Shown: one piece after another, positions 1 through 11,806 of the stretch
How positions within the stretch are numbered: the first letter of the stretch is position 1
How the letters are laid out: every line of letters starts with the position of its first letter
Source of the DNA: an uncultured Pelagibacteraceae bacterium
Lineage (GTDB): Bacteria > Pseudomonadota > Alphaproteobacteria > Pelagibacterales > Pelagibacteraceae
DNA: 64,000 nt
Direction of reading: 5' to 3'
Assembly: GCA_902594405.1 (NCBI GenBank)
Contig: CACJMB010000003.1
Span: forward strand, 113,649-177,648
The notes under the pieces: generated by a model
The model's input: the letters and a program-made list of their open reading frames with translations, nothing else
Database searches by the model: none
What the model was told of the DNA's origin: nothing
Program-made: the position numbers and the translations under genes

Positions 1-332
1 TCATTTCCAATAAATCGCATTAAAAACCATTTTTGCTTCTGACCTTTGTACTTACCTTTCCAAATAATACCTAGTAATCTATCAGGTAAATCATAGGTTA
101 ATGTACCATCTAATTCTTTTATAAGTTCCACACTTTTGATACTTGTTTCTTCCTCTAGTTCTCTAAATGCAGCTTTTAAATTATCCTCTCCTTCATCAAC
201 ACCACCCTGAGGCATTTGCCAAAAATTTTTAGGATTATCTATTCTTTTTGCTACGAATACTTTATTTTCTTTATTCAATAACACAATTCCGACCCCACTT
301 CTCAGTGGTAAATCTTTAAAATTTTTATTCAT
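1..332 (-). CDS. rppH: RNA pyrophosphohydrolase / NUDIX hydrolase (3' part outside window)
   Basis: Reverse-strand reading from ATG at 332 gives MNKNFKDLPLRSGVGIVLLNKENKVFVAKR...FWQMPQGGVDEGEDNLKAAFRELEEETS, a NUDIX box typical of RppH; runs off the window edge. Confidence 0.85.
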   Translation of the reverse strand, partial: MNKNFKDLPLRSGVGIVLLNKENKVFVAKRIDNPKNFWQMPQGGVDEGEDNLKAAFRELEEETSIKSVELIKELDGTLTYDLPDRLLGIIWKGKYKGQKQKWFLMRFIGN

Positions 333-333
333 A

Positions 334-1473
334 TTATCCGTTAAGTAACTTAATAGCGTAGTTTAATTGATTATCAGTATCAGTTTTTATTCTAAAATCA
401 TCACCTTCTTCATTTACTTCAATATCTGGTCTAACACCTACTTCAGAAATAGATTTTCCAGAGGGAAGATAATATTTTGCGACAGTTAATCTGATAGCTC
501 CACGATTTTTTAAAGGAATAATTGATTGCACAGAACCTTTACCAAAGCTATTTTCACCAACGATGATTGCTCTTTTGTGATCCTTTAAAGCTCCAGCAAC
601 AATTTCAGATGCAGATGCTGAACCATAGTTAATTAAAACTAATAATGTTTTTCCATCAGTAATATCTCCTTTTCTTGCAAACCATTTTCTATTTTCAGAT
701 TTTTTTCTACTTTTTGTTGAAACTATCTCTCCATTTTCTAGAAAAAAATCTGATATCTTTATTGCTTGAGATAAAAGACCTCCAGGATTATTTCTTAAAT
801 CTAAAATAAATGAATTTAAGTTTTTATTTTTTTTAAGTTTTTTAATTTGCTTTTCTATTTGATCACTACTGTTATCGTTAAACGAAGTAAGCCTGATGTA
901 TCCAATATTTCCGTCTATAATTTCAGATTTTACAGATTGAACCTGAATAACTTCTCTTATGATATTAAATGTTAGCGCTTTTCTTTCACCTCTTCGTCTT
1001 ACTGTTAACTCTATTCCAGAACCTACAGGTCCTCTCATTAAATCAACAGCTTCACTTAATGATTTTCCTTGAACCTGGACATCATTTATTTTGACTATGT
1101 AATCACCAGCTTTTAATCCAGCCCTAGATGCAGGTGTATCATCTATTGGTGAAATTACTTTTACCACACCAGCCTCCATGCTAACTTCAATTCCTAGTCC
1201 ACCAAATTCACCACTAGTTTCTGTTTGCATTTCATCAAAAATTTTAGGAGACATGTAGGATGAATAAGGATCTAAGGATTGTAAAAGTCCATTGATAGCA
1301 GAGTCCATACTCTCAGATTGGTTGAACTCATCAACATACTCTTTATTAATTTTTTCTAGAACCTCACCGAAGAGATCAATTTTTTTATAAATATCAATTT
1401 CAGCTGAAATAACTGTTTTATTTAAATAAAAAACGGAAAAAAAAATTAATAATAAAAATTTAATTTTTTTCAT
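334..1473 (-). CDS. ctpA: S41 family C-terminal processing peptidase
   Basis: PDZ domain plus tail-specific protease motifs (GSASASEIVAGALKDH, GKGSVQ). Likely start is the internal MKKIKF with signal peptide (1473), not the ORF-track start 1509; ATGA overlap with rsfS stop. Confidence 0.9.
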   Translation of the reverse strand: MKKIKFLLLIFFSVFYLNKTVISAEIDIYKKIDLFGEVLEKINKEYVDEFNQSESMDSAINGLLQSLDPYSSYMSPKIFDEMQTETSGEFGGLGIEVSMEAGVVKVISPIDDTPASRAGLKAGDYIVKINDVQVQGKSLSEAVDLMRGPVGSGIELTVRRRGERKALTFNIIREVIQVQSVKSEIIDGNIGYIRLTSFNDNSSDQIEKQIKKLKKNKNLNSFILDLRNNPGGLLSQAIKISDFFLENGEIVSTKSRKKSENRKWFARKGDITDGKTLLVLINYGSASASEIVAGALKDHKRAIIVGENSFGKGSVQSIIPLKNRGAIRLTVAKYYLPSGKSISEVGVRPDIEVNEEGDDFRIKTDTDNQLNYAIKLLNG

Positions 1474-1820
1474 ATCATCACTTTTTCTTTTGGAATTAGC
1501 TCTGACCAAATTTTTTCTAATTCATAAAATTTTCTTTTTTCTGGATGAAAAATATGAACAATCAAATCAATCCCATCAACAAGTTTCCATTCTCCACTTT
1601 CTTTACCCTCAATTTTTGAGTCTTTTACACCGTTATTTTTAAGTTTTTCTAAAACTTGTTCTGATAAAGATTGAATATGTCTAGATGATGTTCCACTTGC
1701 TATGATCATGTAATCAGCCATAGAACTTTTGTCTTTAAGATCAATAGTTACAATGTCTTGAGCTTTATTTAGATCTAGTGTGTTGATTACAATTTCTTTT
1801 AGGTCTGAAATTTTGTCCAT
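1470..1820 (-). CDS. rsfS: Ribosome silencing factor RsfS
   Basis: 116 aa with DYMIIASGTSSRHIQSL and EGKESGEWKLVDGIDLIVHIF, DUF143/RsfS signature; next to nadD as usual. Confidence 0.92.
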   Translation of the reverse strand: MDKISDLKEIVINTLDLNKAQDIVTIDLKDKSSMADYMIIASGTSSRHIQSLSEQVLEKLKNNGVKDSKIEGKESGEWKLVDGIDLIVHIFHPEKRKFYELEKIWSELIPKEKVMI

Positions 1821-1837
1821 TAATTGAATTTAGATTA

Positions 1838-2359
1838 TCAAATTTTTCTTAATTGAGAAGATGAAATGTTGACTTTATTAAACTCAATAAACTCTAGATT
1901 GGTCTTATTAAGTTGCTTAAATGTCTTTGATTTTAAAGAATTTTTTTTATACCCATGTCTATCAAAAACTAGGATGTTACATTTTTGTGAAATTAATTTA
2001 GATTTATACCATTTATGAAAATTAATAAGGTTGTCGGCACCCATTAAAAAATAAATTTCAATTCTTTTATCTTTTTTTAAATGATTGATTAAATTAATAG
2101 TTTTATTTGATTTAATAATTTTTTCATAAAATTTAACCTTAATAAATGAATTTGTACTAATAATTTTTTTACAATATTTAATTCTGTTAGCAACAGATGT
2201 CTTGCTCTCTATTTTAAATGGATTTTTTTTTGTAATTGCCCAAATAACTTTTTTGAGTTTGAATCTTTTTTTTGCTTCCTTAGAAATTGCCAAATGTCCT
2301 TTATGAGCAGGATCAAACGATCCACCTAATACACCAATTTTTATTTTTGTTTTATTCAA
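1838..2359 (-). CDS. nadD: Nicotinate-nucleotide adenylyltransferase
   Basis: GVLGGSFDPAHKGHLAIS nucleotidyltransferase motif and ISSSQLRK C-terminal motif; synteny with rsfS/proA. Confidence 0.9.
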   Translation of the reverse strand: MNKTKIKIGVLGGSFDPAHKGHLAISKEAKKRFKLKKVIWAITKKNPFKIESKTSVANRIKYCKKIISTNSFIKVKFYEKIIKSNKTINLINHLKKDKRIEIYFLMGADNLINFHKWYKSKLISQKCNILVFDRHGYKKNSLKSKTFKQLNKTNLEFIEFNKVNISSSQLRKI

Positions 2360-2360
2360 T

Positions 2361-3611
2361 TTAATTTCTTATTTTACCATTACTAGTGATTTCATATTTA
2401 TATGAAATCAATTGATTTAAACCTACAGGACCTCTTGGTGGTAGCGTATTAGTAGAAATTCCAACTTCTCCACCAAATCCAAATTCACCGCCATCAGCAA
2501 ATTGAGTTGAGGTATTATGCATTGCAATTGAGCTTTTAACATTTTTTAGGAAATATTTTGCTGTCTTTTTATTTTTTGTAATGATGGAGTCAGTGTGCAT
2601 AGTTCCATATTTGTTAATATGCTTAATTGCCTCTTCAGAATTTTTAACAACTTTAACAGATACAATTGATGATAAATATTCAGTTGACCAATCTTTTTCT
2701 TTTGCAGGATATACTTGACCATTGTAATAACTTTTCAAAATCTTATCGCCAATTATTTTACAACCACTATTTTCAAGTTCTTGCAAAATAGGATTACTAA
2801 ATTTTTTGACTATATTTTTATGAATAAGAATAGTTTCAGTTGCACCACAAATACTTGTATTTCTTAATTTAGCGTTATAGACAATTTCTTTAGCCATTTT
2901 TAATTCTGCATCTTTATCTATATAAGTATGACAAAGCCCCTCTAAGTGCCCGATTATAGGTACTTTGGATAATTCTAAAACTTTTTTGACTAAATTTTTT
3001 CCACCACGAGGTATGATGACATCGATATATTTTTTCATCTTAGAAAGCATAATATCCACAAGCTTCCTTTTTTTTGAATCAATAAATTGTATAAAGTTTT
3101 CATTAACTTTATTTTTTTTAAGTGCTTTTCTAAACAGCTTAGCTAAAGCTTTATTTGAATTTATGGCCTCAGAGCCTCCTTTCAAAATCACTACATTTCC
3201 AGATTTAAAACAAAGACTAGCAACATCTGAAGTTACATTTGGTCTACTTTCATAAATAACCCCAATAACTCCAATTGGTATTGAAACTCTTTTAATATTC
3301 AAACCATTTGGTCTTTTCCATTTTTCTAAAGTGCTATCTATAGGATCCCTTAATTTAGCTATTTTTAAAATAGAATTTATAATTCCATCTAATTTATTTT
3401 CATTTAAATGAAGTCTTTTGATTAAGTTTTCTTTTAACCCTTTTTTTCTTGCGTAATTAATATCTTTTGAATTTTGATTAATAATAAATTTTTTTTCATT
3501 CTTAATTAATTTCGCGTAATCATTTAAGACTTTATTTTTTACTTCAGTTGTAACTTTATACTCACTAGCTTTTCGAGCCTTTATTCCAATTAAATTCATA
3601 TATTTAATCAT
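2361..3611 (-). CDS. proA: Gamma-glutamyl phosphate reductase
   Basis: IGVIYESRPNVTSDVASLCFKSGN, NTSICGATETIL, FGFGGEVGISTNTLPPRGPVGL. Confidence 0.95.
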   Translation of the reverse strand: MIKYMNLIGIKARKASEYKVTTEVKNKVLNDYAKLIKNEKKFIINQNSKDINYARKKGLKENLIKRLHLNENKLDGIINSILKIAKLRDPIDSTLEKWKRPNGLNIKRVSIPIGVIGVIYESRPNVTSDVASLCFKSGNVVILKGGSEAINSNKALAKLFRKALKKNKVNENFIQFIDSKKRKLVDIMLSKMKKYIDVIIPRGGKNLVKKVLELSKVPIIGHLEGLCHTYIDKDAELKMAKEIVYNAKLRNTSICGATETILIHKNIVKKFSNPILQELENSGCKIIGDKILKSYYNGQVYPAKEKDWSTEYLSSIVSVKVVKNSEEAIKHINKYGTMHTDSIITKNKKTAKYFLKNVKSSIAMHNTSTQFADGGEFGFGGEVGISTNTLPPRGPVGLNQLISYKYEITSNGKIRN

Positions 3612-5706
<2,095 letters not shown>

Positions 5707-5722
5707 TTAATTGGTTGTACTA

Positions 5723-5977
5723 TTAATTGGGCTTTACAGAAACGAAAGTTCTATCTGATTTAGATTTTTTGAAAACAACTTTCCCTTTAACAACTGAAAA
5801 TATTGAATGATCTTTACCCATACCAACATTTTCACCTGGAAAAATCTTAGTTCCTCTTTGTCTAACAATTATGTTTCCAGGAATTACTGTTTCACCACCA
5901 TACTTTTTTACACCAAGTCTTCTACCGGCACTATCTCGTCCGTTTCGTGATGATCCACCTGCTTTTTTTGTTGCCAT
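5723..5977 (-). CDS. rpmA: 50S ribosomal protein L27
   Basis: [29 protein letters not shown], canonical L27. Confidence 0.98.
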   Translation of the reverse strand: MATKKAGGSSRNGRDSAGRRLGVKKYGGETVIPGNIIVRQRGTKIFPGENVGMGKDHSIFSVVKGKVVFKKSKSDRTFVSVKPN

Positions 5978-5991
5978 AATTTACCTAATAA

Positions 5992-6390
5992 CTATTTGCT
6001 TACTGCTTCCTTAACTTCTTCTTTATTTGAAGTTTTAGAAATTTTTTCAGCTTCTGATAACACTTTACCATCTTTTGAAAAAATTTTGTTAATTCTTATC
6101 ATAGAATATTGTTGTCTATGCCCATTTTTTCTTCTTGAATTTTGTCTTCTTCTTTTTTTAAAAATTAAAATAGTTCTATTTTTGCTATTTTGAATTAAAT
6201 CAGCCTCTACTTTTGCACCTTCAACATTTGGAGTTCCAATTTCAATTGATTTATCATCACCATATGCCAAGATTTCATTAAACTCTATTTTAGTCTCAGG
6301 TTTAGAGTCTGGTAGTTTTTCAATTTTTAGAATTTCTCCAGATTTTACTTTATACTGTTTTCCACCTGTTTTTATTACTGCGTATGACAT
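5992..6390 (-). CDS. rplU: 50S ribosomal protein L21
   Basis: MSYAVIKTGGKQYKV... and KKRRRQNSRRKNGHRQQYSMIRI, canonical L21 with Lys/Ser-rich C-terminal tail. Confidence 0.97.
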   Translation of the reverse strand: MSYAVIKTGGKQYKVKSGEILKIEKLPDSKPETKIEFNEILAYGDDKSIEIGTPNVEGAKVEADLIQNSKNRTILIFKKRRRQNSRRKNGHRQQYSMIRINKIFSKDGKVLSEAEKISKTSNKEEVKEAVSK

Positions 6391-6416
6391 AGTATGATTT
6401 AATTTAAAGTTACCGC

Positions 6417-6444
6417 AATATAGTTGTAGTCAGCCTTTAGTCAA
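6417..6444 (-). promoter_or_regulatory. Predicted sigma-70 promoter of the rplU-rpmA-obg operon
   Basis: Minus strand TTGACT (6444-6439), 16 nt spacer, TATATT (6422-6417), about 27 nt upstream of the rplU ATG at 6390. Confidence 0.65.
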
Positions 6445-6454
6445 GCCGAATTAA

Positions 6455-7174
6455 TTAGAAATTATCCTTAAAATCTCTTAATTTTGAAAAGGTTTCTACA
6501 TCTTTTGCTCTTAAAAATATATTACAATCCAATTCCTCTTTTAAAGTTGAGGGTATGGTAGGAATTCCATTTTCTCTGAATTTTTCTATTTTTTCTATTT
6601 TTTTTTGTAAATCTTTATTCTCAGAATCATATTTTTTACAAAATTTTGCATTGTTAAGAGTGTATTCATGACCACAATAAATTTTTGTCTCTTTTGGTAA
6701 TAATTTAATTTTGTTCAAAGACTCAAACATTTCTTCATAAGAGCCTTCAAATATTTTTCCGCAGCCAAGTGAAAAAAGTGTATCTCCAGTAAAAACTAAT
6801 TTTTCTTTAAAAAAATTAAAACAAATATGTCCTGATGTGTGTCCAGGTATATGCATAATTTTAGCTTCAAAGTTTTCAGCTTTCCATATTTGATTATCTT
6901 CTAACAATATGTCTATTCCGGGAATTCTTTTTGAGTCTCCTTTAAAACCTACAACAACTGATCCATATTTTTTTTTTAATTCTTGATTTCCTCCAATGTG
7001 ATCATAGTGATGATGAGTATTAAGAATGTATTTTAATTTTATATTTTTATTCTTTAGGAAATTTATTATTGGCTCAGCCTCACTAGGATCTACAATACAC
7101 GCAGAATTGTTATTCTCGTCTATTATTAAATAGCTATAATTGTCTTGAAGACAAGATATAATTTCAATACGCAT
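6455..7174 (-). CDS. gloB: Hydroxyacylglutathione hydrolase (glyoxalase II)
   Basis: THHHYDHIGGN metal motif, HIPGHTSGHICF, FTGDTLFSLGCGKIFEG, YCGHEYTLNNAKF. Confidence 0.93.
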   Translation of the reverse strand: MRIEIISCLQDNYSYLIIDENNNSACIVDPSEAEPIINFLKNKNIKLKYILNTHHHYDHIGGNQELKKKYGSVVVGFKGDSKRIPGIDILLEDNQIWKAENFEAKIMHIPGHTSGHICFNFFKEKLVFTGDTLFSLGCGKIFEGSYEEMFESLNKIKLLPKETKIYCGHEYTLNNAKFCKKYDSENKDLQKKIEKIEKFRENGIPTIPSTLKEELDCNIFLRAKDVETFSKLRDFKDNF

Positions 7175-7175
7175 T

Positions 7176-7772
7176 TTATTTTTCTATCAAAAATATACCT
7201 AGATCTGCAAACAAATTTTTAACGCCTAAATTACTCTGATTTATTATTGATGAATTAAGATTATTTAAAGCGAGTGATTTAAAAATCTTTATATCTTTTG
7301 ATTTTACAAAATGAAAAAAATCTTTGATTGTGCACATGTGTAAATTTGGAGTGTTATACCATTCATCTGGTAATGTTTTTGTAATTGGCATTGTACCTTT
7401 AAATAATAAATGAAATCTTACTTTCCAGTATCCAAAATTAGGAATCGTAACTATTGCTTTTTTTCCAACTCTTAAGAGTTCATCTAAAACTAATTCAGGA
7501 TTAAGAAAAGCTTGAAGCGTTTGACTTAAAACAACATAATCAAATGATTTGTCTGGAAATTGCTTTAAATCTTTTTCAGCATTTCCTTCAATTACAGTTA
7601 AACCTTTAGCAATACATTCTTGCACCTTTTCTTTTGAAATCTCTAATCCTCTTATATTTATGTTTTTATTATCCTTTAAAAATTTCATCAAAGTTCCATC
7701 GGCACAACCTACATCTAATACTTTCTTATCTTTTTCAATTAAATCTGCTATTACCTGAAATTCATTTTTCAT
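7176..7772 (-). CDS. metW: Methionine biosynthesis protein MetW
   Basis: VLDVGCADGTLMKFL, VVLSQTLQAFLNPELVLDELLRVGKKAIVTIPNFGYWKVR; directly downstream of metX. Confidence 0.93.
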   Translation of the reverse strand: MKNEFQVIADLIEKDKKVLDVGCADGTLMKFLKDNKNINIRGLEISKEKVQECIAKGLTVIEGNAEKDLKQFPDKSFDYVVLSQTLQAFLNPELVLDELLRVGKKAIVTIPNFGYWKVRFHLLFKGTMPITKTLPDEWYNTPNLHMCTIKDFFHFVKSKDIKIFKSLALNNLNSSIINQSNLGVKNLFADLGIFLIEK

Positions 7773-7774
7773 AA

Positions 7775-8890
7775 TTAATTTTCTTCGTAAGATTTATCTA
7801 AAAAGTTTTTAAGTGCACTCAAGAAATCAGGAACGTCTAGTAAAAATGAGTCATGACCTTTATCTGACTCAATTTCTACAAATCCAACATCAGCTCCTAT
7901 TGAGTTTAAAGCAATCACAATATCTTTGTTTTCTTGGGTTGGATAAAGCCAATCTGAAGTAAAAGAAATTATAAAAAATTTCGCGTTTGTATTTACAAAT
8001 GCTTCTGAAAGATTACCATTGAATTGCTTAGCTAAATCAAAATAATCCATAGCTCTAGTAATATAAAGATAACTATTTGCATCAAATCTATCTACGAAAA
8101 CTGAGCCCTGATATCTTAAATAACTTTCTATTTGAAAATCAGCGTCAAATCCAAATTTAAGATCTTCTCTTTCTTGTAACTTTCTTCCAAATTTTTCCTG
8201 CAAACCTTTTTTAGATAAATAAGTAATATGAGCTGCCATTCTAGCTACTGCCAATCCTTTTCCAGGATTAGTATCATTTGATGTATAATTTCCATCCTTC
8301 CAGTTACTATCAGCTGTAATAGCTTGTCTACCCAGCTCGTTAAAAGCAATATTTTGAGCTGAATGACTAGATGTGGTTGCTATCGGTATCACTGTTTTAG
8401 ATTTATCAGGAAAGTTGCTAATAAACTGAAGGACTTGCATACCTCCCATTGAACCACCAGTTATAGAAAACAGTTTATCAATACCAAAATGATCAAGTAA
8501 ATTATATTGAGCATTCACCATATCATTAATTGTAATAACAGGAAAATTTGTTCCAAAAATTTTTTGATCAGGATCTTTATGACTTGGTCCGTATGATCCC
8601 ATACATCCACCAATTACGTTGGAGCAAATAACAAAATATTTATTCGTATCGATAGCCTTATCAGGACCTACTGCATAACTCCACCAACCCTCTTTGTTAG
8701 TTACAGGGTTTATTCCGGTTACAAATTGATCTCCTGTTAGAGCATGAAAAATTAATATTGCATTATCTTTTTTTGAATTAAGTGAACCGTAAGTTTCATA
8801 GGCTATCGGAAAATCTTTTATGGTCTTTCCACAGTCTAATTTTAGTGGTTTCTTTATAATTAAAGTTTTTATGTTTTTCTCAGTATTCAT
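7775..8890 (-). CDS. metX: Homoserine O-acetyltransferase
   Basis: [11 protein letters not shown] nucleophile elbow, [35 protein letters not shown]. Confidence 0.93.
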   Translation of the reverse strand: MNTEKNIKTLIIKKPLKLDCGKTIKDFPIAYETYGSLNSKKDNAILIFHALTGDQFVTGINPVTNKEGWWSYAVGPDKAIDTNKYFVICSNVIGGCMGSYGPSHKDPDQKIFGTNFPVITINDMVNAQYNLLDHFGIDKLFSITGGSMGGMQVLQFISNFPDKSKTVIPIATTSSHSAQNIAFNELGRQAITADSNWKDGNYTSNDTNPGKGLAVARMAAHITYLSKKGLQEKFGRKLQEREDLKFGFDADFQIESYLRYQGSVFVDRFDANSYLYITRAMDYFDLAKQFNGNLSEAFVNTNAKFFIISFTSDWLYPTQENKDIVIALNSIGADVGFVEIESDKGHDSFLLDVPDFLSALKNFLDKSYEEN

Positions 8891-8921
8891 AGTTTTTGAC
8901 TGTTTCGAATTGTGAGAAAAA

Positions 8922-8975
8922 AAACTATTTTAGCGGTTTTTTTTAAGCGCTCGCAATTCAGTTAAATCAGCGCAT
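8922..8975 (-). ncRNA. SAM-II/SAM-V-type S-adenosylmethionine riboswitch in the metX leader
   Basis: Minus strand GCGCUGAUUUAACUGAAUUGCGAGCGC-UUAAAAAAAACC-GCUAAAA. P1 is GCGCU/AGCGC, pseudoknot UUUAA (8966-8962) with UUAAA (8946-8942), and a terminal GCUAAAA. Closely matches the SAM-II core as remembered from the Sargasso Sea metX aptamer (GCGCUGAUUUAACCGUAUUGCAAGCGC...GCUAAAA). Confidence 0.87.
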
Positions 8976-8979
8976 AATT

Positions 8980-9008
8980 TTTTTACTAGAACTTATTTAT
9001 TATGTCAA
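8980..9008 (-). promoter_or_regulatory. Predicted metX promoter
   Basis: Minus strand TTGACA (9008-9003), 17 nt spacer, TAAAAA (8985-8980). Predicted TSS near 8973, the first base of riboswitch P1. Confidence 0.65.
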
Positions 9009-9081
9009 TTTTTTAAAAAAACCTCTTATTCTCTATAAAATTTTGTAATTTTATCTATAAAGAGCACATAAATTAAAAAAA

Positions 9082-10167
9082 ATGATAACTCCAAATTTCA
9101 AAAAATTTAAAATTGAGGCTTATAAGCCTGGTAAATCAAAAGTTAAGAAACTTAAGAACGTCATTAAGCTTTCTGCAAATGAGTCTGCTTTAGGTATGAG
9201 CCCTAAAGCAAAGAAAATAATATCAAATAAAAATCTGAATTTAGATAAATATCCAGATGGAAAATCTCAAAATTTAAGAAAAGCAATATCTAAAGCATAT
9301 AAATGCAATTCTGAGAAAATTATTTGTGGAGCTGGTTCAGATGAAGTTATTCAAATGCTCTGCCAGTTGTTTTTAAACCCAAAAGATGAGGTTGTGGTAC
9401 CAGAATACAGTTTTTTAATGTACAGAATTTACTCAAAAATTGTAGGTGCAAAAGTTGTATATGCAAAAGAAATTAATTTTAAAGTTTCAGTAAATGAAAT
9501 TTTAAAAAAAATAACAAAAAAAACTAAAATCGTGTTTATAGCTAACCCAAACAATCCTACAGGAACTTACTTAACGAAAATAGAAGTTTTAGAATTAAGA
9601 AAAAAATTAAATAAAAAAATTTTACTAGTTATAGATGATGCCTATGCAGAATATATGAAAAACAAAGATTATTCATCCGGGTTAGATTTGTTTAAAAATA
9701 AAAACAATGTTTTCATCCTTAGAACTTTTTCAAAAATGTTTGGATTAGCTTCTCTGAGAGTAGGTTGGGGCTATGGATCAAAAAAAATAGTTGATGCGCT
9801 AAATGTTATAAAACCACCATTTAATGTAAATGGTATTGCTCAATTAGCTGCCACCGAGTCACTGAAAGATAGAGCTTTCATAACTAAATCGATTAGACAT
9901 AATTTATTATATTCTGAAAAAATTAAGAAATTTCTTGAGACATATAATATTTTTTCAAATTCAGTTTCAGCAAATTTTTTGTTACTTAATTTTGAAAAAT
10001 GCAGATATTCAGCAAAATTTTTGTATGAAAAACTTAAAAATAAGGGAATTATTTTAAGATCAACAGAAGATGGTTATCATATAAAGAATAAATTAAGGTT
10101 AACTATTGGATCTAAAAAAGAAAACTTAAAATTTATGAGTGTTATTAAGCAAGTATTGAAAAAATGA
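9082..10167 (+). CDS. hisC: Histidinol-phosphate aminotransferase
   Basis: KLSANESALGMSPKA, IANPNNPTGTY, DDAYAEY, RTFSKMFGLASLRVGWG PLP aminotransferase motifs. Confidence 0.9.
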   Translation: MITPNFKKFKIEAYKPGKSKVKKLKNVIKLSANESALGMSPKAKKIISNKNLNLDKYPDGKSQNLRKAISKAYKCNSEKIICGAGSDEVIQMLCQLFLNPKDEVVVPEYSFLMYRIYSKIVGAKVVYAKEINFKVSVNEILKKITKKTKIVFIANPNNPTGTYLTKIEVLELRKKLNKKILLVIDDAYAEYMKNKDYSSGLDLFKNKNNVFILRTFSKMFGLASLRVGWGYGSKKIVDALNVIKPPFNVNGIAQLAATESLKDRAFITKSIRHNLLYSEKIKKFLETYNIFSNSVSANFLLLNFEKCRYSAKFLYEKLKNKGIILRSTEDGYHIKNKLRLTIGSKKENLKFMSVIKQVLKK

Positions 10168-11060
10168 AAAATATTTTAATTATTGGCTGTGGGTTATTAG
10201 GTTCATCTTTATTAAGGCGTATTAGCAAAAAAAAAATAGCAAAAAAAATATTTATTTATGAAAAATCAAAATCAAATATTGCTAAGATAAAAAGATTAAA
10301 ATTACCTGGAACAATTGTTAAATCATTAAAAGAAGGTGCAAGTAATTCCGATTTAATCATCTTTTGTACACCAATGAGTGAATACAAAAATATTATTTTA
10401 AAAATTAATAAATTTATACCATCGAAAACATTGATTACAGATATTGGTTCTTCAAAAATTGAAACTTCTAAAATTATAAATAAATTTTTAAAGAAAGGTA
10501 TTCATTGGATTCAAAGTCACCCAATAGCTGGATCAGAGGTCAGTGGACCAGAGCATGGTAAAGAAAATATGTTTACTGATAGATGGTGCATAATAATTAA
10601 AGAAAAAAATATTAAAAAAAATAATATAAATATTCTAATTAAGTTTTGGAAAAAAATTGGAGCAAAAGTAGTTGTTATGAGCGCTGAAAAACATGACAAA
10701 ATTTTTTCTATTACTAGTCATTTACCACACTTAATTGCATATAATCTGGTGAAATCTGCACAAGATTTTGAGAAAAAACAAAATTATAAGCTCATCAAAT
10801 ATAGCGCTGGTGGATTACGAGATTTTTCTAGGATTGCAGCATCAAATGAAATCATGTGGAGAGATATTTTTTTTAACAATAAAAATAATATTTCAAAAGC
10901 GATTGATTTATTTATTAAAAATTTAAATCAATTTAAAAAAGATATTAACTCAAAAAATAATAAGTCTATCTTAAAGAAACTTATTCAGACTAAAAAAGTA
11001 AGGTCAAAAATCATCAAATTGAAACAAGATATTGATAAACCTGACTTTGGAAGAAATTAA
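10164..11060 (+). CDS. tyrA: Prephenate (cyclohexadienyl) dehydrogenase
   Basis: IIGCGLLGSSLLR Rossmann motif, THLPHLIAYNLV-type helix, SHPIAGSEVSGPEHG; follows hisC as in other alphaproteobacteria. Confidence 0.88.
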   Translation: MKNILIIGCGLLGSSLLRRISKKKIAKKIFIYEKSKSNIAKIKRLKLPGTIVKSLKEGASNSDLIIFCTPMSEYKNIILKINKFIPSKTLITDIGSSKIETSKIINKFLKKGIHWIQSHPIAGSEVSGPEHGKENMFTDRWCIIIKEKNIKKNNINILIKFWKKIGAKVVVMSAEKHDKIFSITSHLPHLIAYNLVKSAQDFEKKQNYKLIKYSAGGLRDFSRIAASNEIMWRDIFFNNKNNISKAIDLFIKNLNQFKKDINSKNNKSILKKLIQTKKVRSKIIKLKQDIDKPDFGRN

Positions 11061-11806
11061 TTTTTTATTCTAGATACTTTTTTCACCTTTAGCTTGGCAG
11101 TTTTTTCAATTCTATTAATTGTTTCTATAATTGGCATAATAATTACTTTTCTTTCTGGACCATAAGCATGAATTAGTTGTTTAGAATTTAAACACATAGC
11201 AACATGACCTTTCCAAAAAATAATATCTCCTTTTTTAAATAGTCTTTTCTTTGAATTCTTTTTTGTATATTTGATCTGATCTTTAGTATCTCTTGGATAA
11301 AACAAATTATTATAAAAATAAAATATTTGCAATAAGGCCGAACAATCAATACCTTGAAATGTTTTTCCACCCCAAACATATTTTACATTTAAAAATTTTT
11401 TAAATATTTTTATAAAATTATTTTCTTTATGGTTTATTTTTTTAATATCTGCTTTTTTAATCCACTTATTTTTTTCAATTTTTACGTAATTCTTATTTTG
11501 CTCAAATACAGATAATTTGGATGCAAGTGGAAGCCAACTGCTAGTTCCAATTCCAGGTTTTTTATAAATCTTTGCTTTTAGTGAACTGACTTTATAATTG
11601 GGGCTAAATTTTTCTAAATATTTTGAATTTTTTATAAACCCCTTATAATTATCAAATAAAGTTTTAATTTTTATCCAATTTTTATTTTTTGCTAATATTT
11701 TGAATTTTTCACCATGTATAATTTGTGAAGTTACTTCAGATCTTTTCGAAGGATTTTTGTAAATATTCGAAAAATTACCTGTGAAATAAAAATTATTTTG
11801 CACCAA
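11057..11806 (-). CDS. NlpC/P60 family cysteine peptidase with N-terminal SH3 domains
   Basis: KYVWGGKTFQGIDCSALLQ (Cys), KGDIIFWKGHVAMCL (His), LIHAYGPE; SH3-like N-terminus; no obvious signal peptide. Confidence 0.85.
   Translation of the reverse strand: MVQNNFYFTGNFSNIYKNPSKRSEVTSQIIHGEKFKILAKNKNWIKIKTLFDNYKGFIKNSKYLEKFSPNYKVSSLKAKIYKKPGIGTSSWLPLASKLSVFEQNKNYVKIEKNKWIKKADIKKINHKENNFIKIFKKFLNVKYVWGGKTFQGIDCSALLQIFYFYNNLFYPRDTKDQIKYTKKNSKKRLFKKGDIIFWKGHVAMCLNSKQLIHAYGPERKVIIMPIIETINRIEKTAKLKVKKVSRIKN

Noticed and set aside
2965-3255. Plus-strand ORF opposite proA
   Set aside because: Antisense shadow of a well-supported ProA reading frame; no recognisable domain.
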